In this document: positions 57,940-64,000 of the stretch, piece by piece | Numbering within the stretch: position 1 is the first letter of the stretch | Layout: each line of letters opens with the position of its first letter | Assembly: GCA_027492205.1 (NCBI GenBank) | Contig: JAOZFN010000007.1 | Location: 1-64,000 of the forward strand | DNA from: Thermoproteota archaeon | GTDB taxonomy: Archaea > Korarchaeota > Korarchaeia > Korarchaeales > Korarchaeaceae | DNA length: 64,000 bases | Reading direction: 5' to 3' | Program-made: the position numbers and the translations under genes | Notes under the pieces: model-generated | What the model was told of the DNA's origin: nothing | What the model saw: the letters and a program-made list of their open reading frames with translations, nothing else | Database searches by the model: none

Positions 57940-59284
57940 CTGATCCAGCAGTCTTCGAGAGGGCTGAGTCCATCGCCTCAGCCAGCGCTAGGAGTTCCGC
58001 ATCGTAAGGCAGGGCGGTCTCCACTGCTCGGTCGACCCGCAACGAGCAGATCCCCCGAGCTGGCGCCTGGGGGCTGAGGTTGAACTCTTCGGAGTACAGG
58101 CTCACGACGACGTTACCCCTCCTGAACACCAGTTCGACGCTCGCCCCGGTCGTCACCACCTCTCCCGTCTCCGGGTCCTTAAAGGTGCTTCTGGGGTCAC
58201 GCAGGATCACGGCCTCACTGCCTAGACCCCTCAGCTCCTCTACGTACTCAGACCCGCGTTGGTGGAGGGAGAGCATCCACCTGGAGGCTCGCCCTTCGTC
58301 GGAGAGTATCCACATCGACGCGAAGACCACGCGAGGCCTGCCCTCCGCCATGGAGATCAGGGTCGCCCTCCACGCCCACGCTGGCCTCGGGTCACCCGTG
58401 AGGCCGACTTGGACATCCCAAAGCATCCCCTCCGACGTCCAACACATCCCCCAACCCAACAGGGCTGCCTGCCTCAGGAACCCGCAACGAGCTGCCTTGC
58501 CCCCCTCTATCCCGATGGGCTCGGGTCTGAAGACGGATCTGGGGTCCTCGCCTGGCGCAACCTCCACGGGCCTAGTCGCCCTGGCCGTGAGGTTGGTGAG
58601 CAGATCTATCACTACAACCACAAGTGTGTAGTTGCCGGGTTGGAGGTCGGGCACCAGGAACCAGCCCCACCTTCGCCAGCTCCACGTTGTGAAGTCGTAC
58701 CCGGGAGAGTAATCCACCCAGGAGCCCTCAAACAAGGGAGGGCGGGCGTCCAACCTCCAGACCTCCCTCCCGTCGCCGTCCGTGAGTCTTAGGGTGTAGC
58801 CGATCTGCCCGACGATCACATCTACACCTCTCCCCAGGGCCCCGACTTCCCCACCGTCCATCAGCTCGTCCTCGGTACGGGGGTGGAGGCGTACGTGAAA
58901 CCTCGCCACCTCGATATCGCGGTCCCCTGGATAGCAGGTCTCAAATCCTCCCCCCGACATTTTGACTACAGCCCTCGAATCCAAGCCGAGGGACTCCCCG
59001 ATCTCTGAGTTGTTCAGCTTTCCCCACAGCTTTACGGAGACGTACGCTGGCCATCCCGTCTTGAACACTTGCGAGAGGGCCAAGTCCTCGATCCTCAGAT
59101 CCACCAGCGCCCCAACGGTGCGGCCGTCGGGCAGCCTGCCGCACAATTTCCCAGCCAAATACCCCTGCACAGGAGCCGTGGGTGGCCCGACGAGCCTCAG
59201 ATCGCCTTGAGACAGAAGGTAGCCCAAAGTCATCGCTAGCAGCATCGCCCCAGCGGCGGCCCTCCAGGGCTCTAGCGCGGCCAT
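57932..59284 (-). CDS. Exported protein of unknown function paired with the membrane regulator
   Basis: 450 residues from ATG 59284. A signal or anchor helix (AAAGAMLLAMTLGYLLSQGD) is followed by a strand-rich body with many Trp and Gly residues (DYSPGYDFTTWSWRRWGWFL; QPGNYTLVVVVIDLLTNLTA) and a few cysteines. Immunoglobulin- or jelly-roll-like domains are plausible. No catalytic motif is visible. The eight-base overlap with the regulator gene points to a sensor/regulator pair. Confidence 0.7.
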   Translation of the reverse strand: MAALEPWRAAAGAMLLAMTLGYLLSQGDLRLVGPPTAPVQGYLAGKLCGRLPDGRTVGALVDLRIEDLALSQVFKTGWPAYVSVKLWGKLNNSEIGESLGLDSRAVVKMSGGGFETCYPGDRDIEVARFHVRLHPRTEDELMDGGEVGALGRGVDVIVGQIGYTLRLTDGDGREVWRLDARPPLFEGSWVDYSPGYDFTTWSWRRWGWFLVPDLQPGNYTLVVVVIDLLTNLTARATRPVEVAPGEDPRSVFRPEPIGIEGGKAARCGFLRQAALLGWGMCWTSEGMLWDVQVGLTGDPRPAWAWRATLISMAEGRPRVVFASMWILSDEGRASRWMLSLHQRGSEYVEELRGLGSEAVILRDPRSTFKDPETGEVVTTGASVELVFRRGNVVVSLYSEEFNLSPQAPARGICSLRVDRAVETALPYDAELLALAEAMDSALSKTAGSGG

Positions 59285-59308
59285 CAAGCCGACGAAATGG
59301 CGAAACGA

Positions 59309-59318
59309 CCTTTATACC
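59309..59318 (-). promoter_or_regulatory. TATA box of the exported protein/regulator pair
   Basis: Minus-strand AGGTATAAAG lies 25-34 bases before ATG 59284. Confidence 0.6.
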
Positions 59319-59488
59319 TCGCTTCACCCTAGCGAAACCGAGGTTTCTTTGGCCTCACCATGCCGAGAGGTCCGAGGACGACGATGACGAGGGACGCGAA
59401 CCAAGCGAGCCTTTTCGAGCGGGTCGTGGGGGCGGTCTATCTGCCTGGTGAAACGTTTTTTGCGGGCGGAAGACCCGCCCGATCAAGG

Positions 59489-59788
59489 ATGCCCGAGTTC
59501 CCCGAAGAAGTGTTGACCGTCTCCAAAAAGGGTAGGGTGGAGGTGAGAGCCCTAGTCAGGAGGGGTAAGTTTGCCCTGATTGAGTATCTGGACCCGGAGA
59601 CCATGGAGAGGACGGAGGACAAGTACAAGCTCGTGCTCATCGGAGACGACGGGGTGGTGGAAGAGTACTTCATTCTCCCCCTGAAGCAAGCCAACAGGCG
59701 CCTAATGGTTATTCCAAGGGAGAAAAAGGGGGATAAGCTCATGGTGTGGAACCGCGAGGCCCAGAGGGCCGAGCCAATGTTCCCATGA
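59489..59788 (+). CDS. Small protein of unknown function
   Basis: 99 residues from ATG 59489; the frame is open to ATG 59360, but a TATA-like CGTTTTTTG at about 59452-59460 favours the shorter form. It is strand-rich with balanced charge (VLTVSKKGRVEVRALVRRGK; FALIEYLDPETMERTEDKYK; EEYFILPLKQANRRLMVIPR). It resembles a small beta-barrel, but I recognise no family. Confidence 0.55.
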   Translation: MPEFPEEVLTVSKKGRVEVRALVRRGKFALIEYLDPETMERTEDKYKLVLIGDDGVVEEYFILPLKQANRRLMVIPREKKGDKLMVWNREAQRAEPMFP

Positions 59789-59876
59789 GATCTTTGGACA
59801 TTGAGGGCAGTCTCTACGCGATTAGTGTGAATGTTTTAAACAAATTGGCGGCGCGCCCATCCCCGGGGGTCTTGGG

Positions 59877-60695
59877 CTGAAGAGGAAGGCTATAGAGATC
59901 TCCACGCTCTCAGTAGTCACCGCCCGACCTGAAGACGCTATTCTGAAGGCAGCCAAGGTGATGACGAGGGGGTGGTTCCGGCGCCTGCCGGTGCTGGAGG
60001 AGGGCCGAGTGATCGGGCTCGTGACGGCCAGAGACGTGTTGAAGGCCATCTCGGAGGCCATCAGACCGGACGCAGGTCGCTCCTGCGTAATAGAGGCCCT
60101 TAGAAAACCCCTAAGGAGCGTCCTCCACGCCCCTCCCGCCGTCGTCGACCCCTATGCCCCGATAAAGGATGTGCTGGAGACCGTGCTGTCGACCGACGCG
60201 GGAGCCGCGCTGGTGGTTGACGAGAGTGGAAGGCTGCTAGGCATAGTTACCGAGAGGGACCTCCTCAACGCCCTAAAAGACTCTGTAGAGGTCCGGGAGA
60301 GCGTCGAAGAGATCATGACCCGGGATGTGAGAACCCTGAAGCCCGGCGACCCGGTTTACATGGCCGTCAGGGGCATGGTCGAGGGCGGGTTCAGGAGGTA
60401 CCCCGTGGTGGACGAGGGCGGCAAACTCCTCGGCATAGTGACGGCGCGGGATCTCGTGGCCCTGGCTTCGGGGTGCGAGGAGGATGTCTCGGCCGCCGAC
60501 TCCTTCTTTGGTCCTGTGGAGAGGGTCATGACCAAGAATCCTCTGACCGTGAGCCCCCAGTTCGGGGTGATGGCCGCCGTCAGGAGGACCACCGAGGCCG
60601 GGGTAGGCGCGCTACCGGTGGTGACGGCGGGGCGGCTCGTCGGCATAGTGACTGAGATGGACCTCCTGAGGGCGATAGCCAAGCACCTCGAGTAG
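59877..60695 (+). CDS. Protein with four CBS domains
   Basis: Four CBS motifs occur in two Bateman pairs. They end in GRVIGLVTARDVLKAI, GRLLGIVTERDLLNAL, GKLLGIVTARDLVALA and GRLVGIVTEMDLLRAI. CBS pairs bind adenosine nucleotides, SAM or NAD and regulate partner proteins. The first standard start is GTG 59958, but that would cut the first strand and helix of CBS1 (STLSVVTARPEDAILKAAKV). I therefore extend to a CTG at 59877, just after a GGGGG sequence. A TATA-like GTTTTAAAC at 59833-59841 supports an upstream start. Confidence 0.8.
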   Translation: MKRKAIEISTLSVVTARPEDAILKAAKVMTRGWFRRLPVLEEGRVIGLVTARDVLKAISEAIRPDAGRSCVIEALRKPLRSVLHAPPAVVDPYAPIKDVLETVLSTDAGAALVVDESGRLLGIVTERDLLNALKDSVEVRESVEEIMTRDVRTLKPGDPVYMAVRGMVEGGFRRYPVVDEGGKLLGIVTARDLVALASGCEEDVSAADSFFGPVERVMTKNPLTVSPQFGVMAAVRRTTEAGVGALPVVTAGRLVGIVTEMDLLRAIAKHLE

Positions 60696-60720
60696 CCTCG
60701 CGCCCCAGCGCGTGGGTCGG

Positions 60721-61878
60721 CTACCCCACCACCGCCGTTTCACCCTCGAACGCGCCTTTCTCAAATCTATCAGGCGAGAACGGCTCCAATGGGAGGTCAA
60801 GGGGTTCCCCTGCTATGAGCTGGGCCACCAGGTGGGCTGTGGCCGGGCCCATCATGAATCCGTGCCCGCTGAAGCCGTTGACCTGTATGAAGCCCTCAAC
60901 GCCCCTCACGGGACCCGTGATCTGACGCGCGTCCGGGGTGACGTCGTACAGACCCGCCCACTGTCTGACGACCCTCACCCCCCTCAGCGGCGGGATGTAC
61001 TTGGCCAGGAGTCTCGCCATGGTGATCAGGAACCTAGGGCTGGACTCGAAGTTGTATCCCGGCTTCTCGTTGGGGTCTCCCCAGCCACCGATTATCCCGC
61101 CCCGGGAGGACTGTCTGAAGTAGACGTTGTCGTGGAAGGAGATCACCATGGGCCTCAGGAAGGGCTTGACTGGTTCGGTGACCAGTATCTCGTGCCTGTA
61201 GGGCCTGTTGGGCAGGCTGACCCCAGCCGTCTCGGCGACCAGCCTTGACCAGGCTCCGGCCGCGTTGACGACCCACTCCGCCCTGACTACTCCCCTGGAG
61301 GTCTTGACGCCCCTAGCCTGGCCGTCCTCCACGATTACCCTCTCCACCTCCGTGAAGGTGAATATCTCGGCCCCCAGCCTCTCGGCGGCCCTCGCATAGC
61401 CGAACGTGACCTTGAAGGGATCCGCGTACCCGTCTGTCGGATTCCAGGCCGCCCCAAGGGCCCCTATACCCTCGACGTCCAGCTCGGGCACTATCTCCCG
61501 AATTTCCCCGGGCTCCAGCCACCTGACGGGGAGGCCGAGTGACCTCTGCATCCTCATGTTCCTCTCGAAGTCCTCGACCTCCCGCTCGGTCTTCGCCAGG
61601 ATCAAGTACCCGCCCTGCCTATATCCGGTCTCAACGCCCAGCTCCTGGTTGAGGTTCTTGTAGATCTCGACGCTCTTCATCGCCAGTCTGACGTGATCCT
61701 CGGTGGACCACTGCTGCCTTATCCCGCCCGGACAGCGGCCCGTCGCCCCCGAGGTTATGTAGGAGCGGTCGAAGACCGCAACGCTCAGTCCCCTGCTGGC
61801 GAGGTAGTAGGCGGTCGCGCAGCCGATTATCCCCGCCCCAATCACGGCGACGTCGTAACTCTCCCTCGGCCGCCTCAC
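60721..61878 (-). CDS. FAD-dependent dehydrogenase, sarcosine oxidase/L-proline dehydrogenase beta-type
   Basis: 385 residues of the DAO (glycine oxidase-like) family. The FAD motif is VAVIGAGIIGCATAYYLASR. YITSGATGRCPGGIRQQWST fits the beta subunit of heteromeric sarcosine oxidase and archaeal dye-linked L-proline dehydrogenase. The flavin-site end is VNGFSGHGFMMGPATAHLVA. It should oxidise a secondary amine such as proline or sarcosine and pass electrons to the iron-sulfur partners encoded upstream. It overlaps the BFD-type gene by four bases. Confidence 0.9.
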   Translation of the reverse strand: MRRPRESYDVAVIGAGIIGCATAYYLASRGLSVAVFDRSYITSGATGRCPGGIRQQWSTEDHVRLAMKSVEIYKNLNQELGVETGYRQGGYLILAKTEREVEDFERNMRMQRSLGLPVRWLEPGEIREIVPELDVEGIGALGAAWNPTDGYADPFKVTFGYARAAERLGAEIFTFTEVERVIVEDGQARGVKTSRGVVRAEWVVNAAGAWSRLVAETAGVSLPNRPYRHEILVTEPVKPFLRPMVISFHDNVYFRQSSRGGIIGGWGDPNEKPGYNFESSPRFLITMARLLAKYIPPLRGVRVVRQWAGLYDVTPDARQITGPVRGVEGFIQVNGFSGHGFMMGPATAHLVAQLIAGEPLDLPLEPFSPDRFEKGAFEGETAVVG

Positions 61879-62216
61879 GGATCACCCCCTCCCTCGGGCT
61901 CGCGCCCTCCGGGCTCAAGCAGGGCCAGGTGTCCAATGGGGACGGGCACTATGGGGGGCCTGACCCTCGGGAGCTCTCGCATGACCTCTGAGGCGGGGAC
62001 CCCCAGCTCCCTCGCCAAGACCCCGGCGGCCAGCCTCAGGCAGGTCCTCCCCTGGCACGGCCCCATCCCGATCCTCAGTATTCGCTTCAGCTCGTCGAGC
62101 GTCCTGGCGCCGTGGACCCTGATCGCCTCCAGGACCTCAGCCATCGTAACATCCTCGCACCTGCATATCGTCACCTCGTCCTCGCCCGCCAACCCACCAT
62201 CACCCCCCCGTCCCAT
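61875..62216 (-). CDS. BFD-like 2Fe-2S subunit
   Basis: 113 residues. A 2Fe-2S site is formed by Cys18-x-Cys20 (VTICRCEDVTMAEV) and Cys54-x4-Cys59 (IGMGPCQGRTCLRL), the bacterioferritin-associated ferredoxin pattern. In sarcosine/proline/opine dehydrogenases this domain is often fused to the alpha subunit; here it is a separate protein. The C-terminal 35 residues are Pro-rich. Confidence 0.87.
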   Translation of the reverse strand: MGRGGDGGLAGEDEVTICRCEDVTMAEVLEAIRVHGARTLDELKRILRIGMGPCQGRTCLRLAAGVLARELGVPASEVMRELPRVRPPIVPVPIGHLALLEPGGREPEGGGDP

Positions 62217-62685
62217 CCTCCGGCGGGAGGATTGCCCGCACGCTGTGGGCCAGCCCCCTGGGTACTCTGATCGTGACCATGGAGGTCCTGTCCTTCGACG
62301 TCACCGCCCTAACCACCTCGGCCGTCGCCACCCTCCTGCCCACCCTGTCCAGAGCCCAGACGACCTCCCCCCTCTTGGGGACAGGGAGGAACTCGTACGG
62401 GACGGACACCTCGGCCCACTCCCCGTCGAGCTTCACCATGAAGATCGCCAGCCCGGGGCAGGCCAGCACGCAGGTCCCGCACCCGATGCACGCGTCCCAG
62501 TCGCACCTCGGCGGAGTCGTGATGGCGGGCTTGATGACCGCCTTGACGGGGCACACCCACCTGCAGGTGTCGCATGGGATCTCCTCGTGGCACTCTATGA
62601 CCGCGACGGCTCTTCCCTCGGCCTTCTCGTCCGGCGGGAGGAGCTCGGCCAGCACATCCTCCGGAATGACGCCGGGCTCGCTCAT
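62200..62685 (-). CDS. 4Fe-4S ferredoxin-type subunit
   Basis: 161 residues from ATG 62685 (ATGA overlap with the gene before it; the longer frame is spurious). Cluster motifs are Cys38-x2-Cys41-x3-Cys45-Pro and Cys66-x2-Cys69-x2-Cys72-x3-Cys76-Pro, with Cys32 and Cys61 as candidates for the fourth ligand of the first cluster. A C-terminal strand region of about 75 residues (GEVVWALDRVGRRVATAEVV) is of unknown fold. It is the likely electron exit of the dehydrogenase. Confidence 0.87.
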   Translation of the reverse strand: MSEPGVIPEDVLAELLPPDEKAEGRAVAVIECHEEIPCDTCRWVCPVKAVIKPAITTPPRCDWDACIGCGTCVLACPGLAIFMVKLDGEWAEVSVPYEFLPVPKRGEVVWALDRVGRRVATAEVVRAVTSKDRTSMVTIRVPRGLAHSVRAILPPEDGTGG

Positions 62686-64000
62686 CCGATCACCTCCCTG
62701 GCCCTCTCCCACACCCTCTGCTTGCCTCTCACGACCTTCGCGCTGAACGGGCCGCTCCTGAACGACTCGAGCTGGCGAAGGGCCTCCTTGATCACCCCCT
62801 CGGCCCTGTCCGGCCTCAGTCCCAGCTCGGCGGCGGCGTGCGCGCCCGCCACCCTCCCCTCCAGCATGGCCGTCGTCGCCTCCTCTATCCCTGAGGAGTC
62901 TCCAGCCACGTACATACCCTCCACGGAGGTTCTGAGGTAAGGGTCGTGTATCGGGACGGGCCCTCCCAGCTCCGGCACGTAGTCCCACGCGGCCCCAGCC
63001 TGCCGGGGTATCTCCGTGGAGGGCGTGAGTCCCACCGCCAGCACGATCATGTCCACGTCGAAACTCTCCTCGGTGCCCTCGATGGGCCTGAAATTCTCGT
63101 CCACCCGGACTATCTCCGCCCCCTCCACCCTCTCCCTCCCGACCGCCCTCCTGAGGGTATGCCTCAGGAGAATGGGGACCCCCATCCTCCTGACCTTGGC
63201 GGCGTGCACCGCGTAGCCCCCGATCTTCGGCATTATCTCCACGATCGCCTTGACGTCAACCCCAGCCTGGAGGAGCTGGTAGGCCAGTATGAGTCCCACG
63301 TTTCCGGCGCCCACGATCAGGGCGCTCTCCCCGGGCACCACCCCGAAGACGTGCATGAGCGTCTGCAGCCCGCCGGCCCCCATCACCCCCGGCAGGTCGT
63401 TGTTCGGGAAGGGGATCATGTTCTCCATGGCCCCGGTGGAGACCACCACTGCGTCCGCCCTGATCCTCCAGGGCCCCTCGGGAGTGCTCACCACGACGTC
63501 GTGCGATCTACCCGAGTAATCGGCGATGACGGTCGCCCGGGTGAGCCATGTGGCGCTTAGCCCGTCTAGCTCCCTGAGGAGGATCCTCGCTATCTCTATT
63601 CCCCTCACGCCGGCGTAGTTCTCCCTCGACCCGAAGAACTTGTGAGTCTGCTTGATCAGCTGCCCGCCGGGCCTCACGTTCTCGTCTGCAATGGCCACCC
63701 TGGCCCCGAGCCTGGACGCCTCTATGGCGGCAGACAGCCCCGCGGGTCCACCGCCTATCACCAGGAGGTCGACGTCCAGCTCGCCAGCCTTGGCCTCGGG
63801 AGGGGGGGCCTCTGGGAGTTCGCCTAGGGGGCGCTGCCTCCAGACCTCCACGCCGTCCCTCACGGGTGTGATGCACGTCCTGACGTTTGGAACGCCATCC
63901 ACGGTCATCAGGCAGGAGGAGCACTTCCCGATTCCGCAGAAGAACCCTCTTGGTCTCCGCCTCTTTGGGCTCCAGCCCAGGGTGAGGACGCCCTCTGCCA
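62682..64000 (-). CDS. Alpha subunit: 2Fe-2S domain fused to an FAD/NAD-type oxidoreductase (partial)
   Basis: The frame runs off the window end; 438 residues are visible. The first 50 contain a ferredoxin motif Cys-x4-Cys-x2-Cys (FFCGIGKCSSCLMTVDG) and a fourth Cys 12 residues later (NVRTC), as in the SoxA/HcnA N-terminal domain. Then come the FAD motif LLVIGGGPAGLSAAIEAS, the NAD-like motif SALIVGAGNVGLILAYQLL and GMYVAGDSSGIEEATTAMLE. The protein accepts electrons from the beta subunit. A reading frame starting at the ATG in CLMTVDG would wrongly omit the 2Fe-2S domain. Confidence 0.9.
   Translation of the reverse strand, partial: AEGVLTLGWSPKRRRPRGFFCGIGKCSSCLMTVDGVPNVRTCITPVRDGVEVWRQRPLGELPEAPPPEAKAGELDVDLLVIGGGPAGLSAAIEASRLGARVAIADENVRPGGQLIKQTHKFFGSRENYAGVRGIEIARILLRELDGLSATWLTRATVIADYSGRSHDVVVSTPEGPWRIRADAVVVSTGAMENMIPFPNNDLPGVMGAGGLQTLMHVFGVVPGESALIVGAGNVGLILAYQLLQAGVDVKAIVEIMPKIGGYAVHAAKVRRMGVPILLRHTLRRAVGRERVEGAEIVRVDENFRPIEGTEESFDVDMIVLAVGLTPSTEIPRQAGAAWDYVPELGGPVPIHDPYLRTSVEGMYVAGDSSGIEEATTAMLEGRVAGAHAAAELGLRPDRAEGVIKEALRQLESFRSGPFSAKVVRGKQRVWERAREVIG

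Overview
The window is gene-dense, GC-rich archaeal DNA. Archaeal signs are: an intron-bearing tRNA gene, TATA boxes placed so that many transcripts would be nearly leaderless, AGG as the favoured Arg codon, and archaeal-type genes (Tsr3, Trm5, TtuA, geranylgeranyl reductase, CofE, tungsten aldehyde:ferredoxin oxidoreductase). The content suggests a thermophilic member of the TACK/Thermoproteota side of the Archaea. I cannot place it more precisely from sequence alone.

Layout. 1-2.0 kb: a gene tail and an aldehyde:ferredoxin oxidoreductase. 2.0-6.0 kb: a decaying accessory patch with a VapC remnant, a MNT/HEPN pair, a truncated methyltransferase, a VapBC pair and a frameshifted homoserine dehydrogenase fragment. 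6.0-7.8 kb: three unknown genes. 7.9-17.9 kb: one 11-gene complex I operon on the minus strand (nuoA-B-C-D-H-I-J-K-M-L-N, no nuoEFG). 18-20 kb: two exported proteins. 20-25.4 kb: S-adenosylhomocysteinase, an ArsB/NhaD-type permease, an MFS exporter and a ChrB-domain protein. 25.5-30.7 kb: an unknown membrane protein, adenylate kinase next to a CARF-like/winged-helix regulator, and a secreted Lon-like protease. 30.7-38.6 kb: a minus-strand run (rhomboid protease, geranylgeranyl reductase, thioredoxin-fold protein, regulator, Trm5, TatD, PHP, LysW-like protein, TtuA, CofE). 38.7-44.3 kb: a membrane protein, a two-intron tRNA-Trp, a radical SAM/SPASM enzyme with its own regulator, a nucleoside phosphorylase and a KaiC-like fragment. 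44.7-47 kb: a Tsr3 cluster. 46.8-54.1 kb: a second MFS protein, prenyl diphosphate synthase, a UbiE-type methyltransferase, a B12-type radical SAM protein, a LarA-like protein and an SAH/MTA deaminase. 54.1-57.4 kb: second copies of the membrane protein, CofE and a phosphorylase. 57.4-60.7 kb: a membrane-anchored regulator with an exported protein, a small protein and a four-CBS protein. 60.7-64 kb: a multi-subunit flavin/iron-sulfur dehydrogenase of the sarcosine oxidase/L-proline dehydrogenase type, cut by the window end.

How it fits together. The complex I operon has no NADH-input module, so a ferredoxin- or F420H2-type donor is likely. Two CofE genes point to F420 use, and AOR and the amine/proline-type dehydrogenase would feed electrons in. 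Prenyl diphosphate synthase, UbiE-type methyltransferase and geranylgeranyl reductase fit menaquinone and lipid synthesis. S-adenosylhomocysteinase and the SAH/MTA deaminase recycle the by-products of SAM enzymes, of which there are several here.

The most unusual signals are: the inverted duplication of a divergent cofE/membrane-protein pair; the LysW-like zinc ribbon with a long acidic tail; the CARF-like regulator cotranscribed with adenylate kinase; a KaiC-like protein without a Walker A loop; a tRNA-Trp with a D-loop intron; and a perfect palindrome between the TATA box and start codon of a radical-SAM operon regulator.
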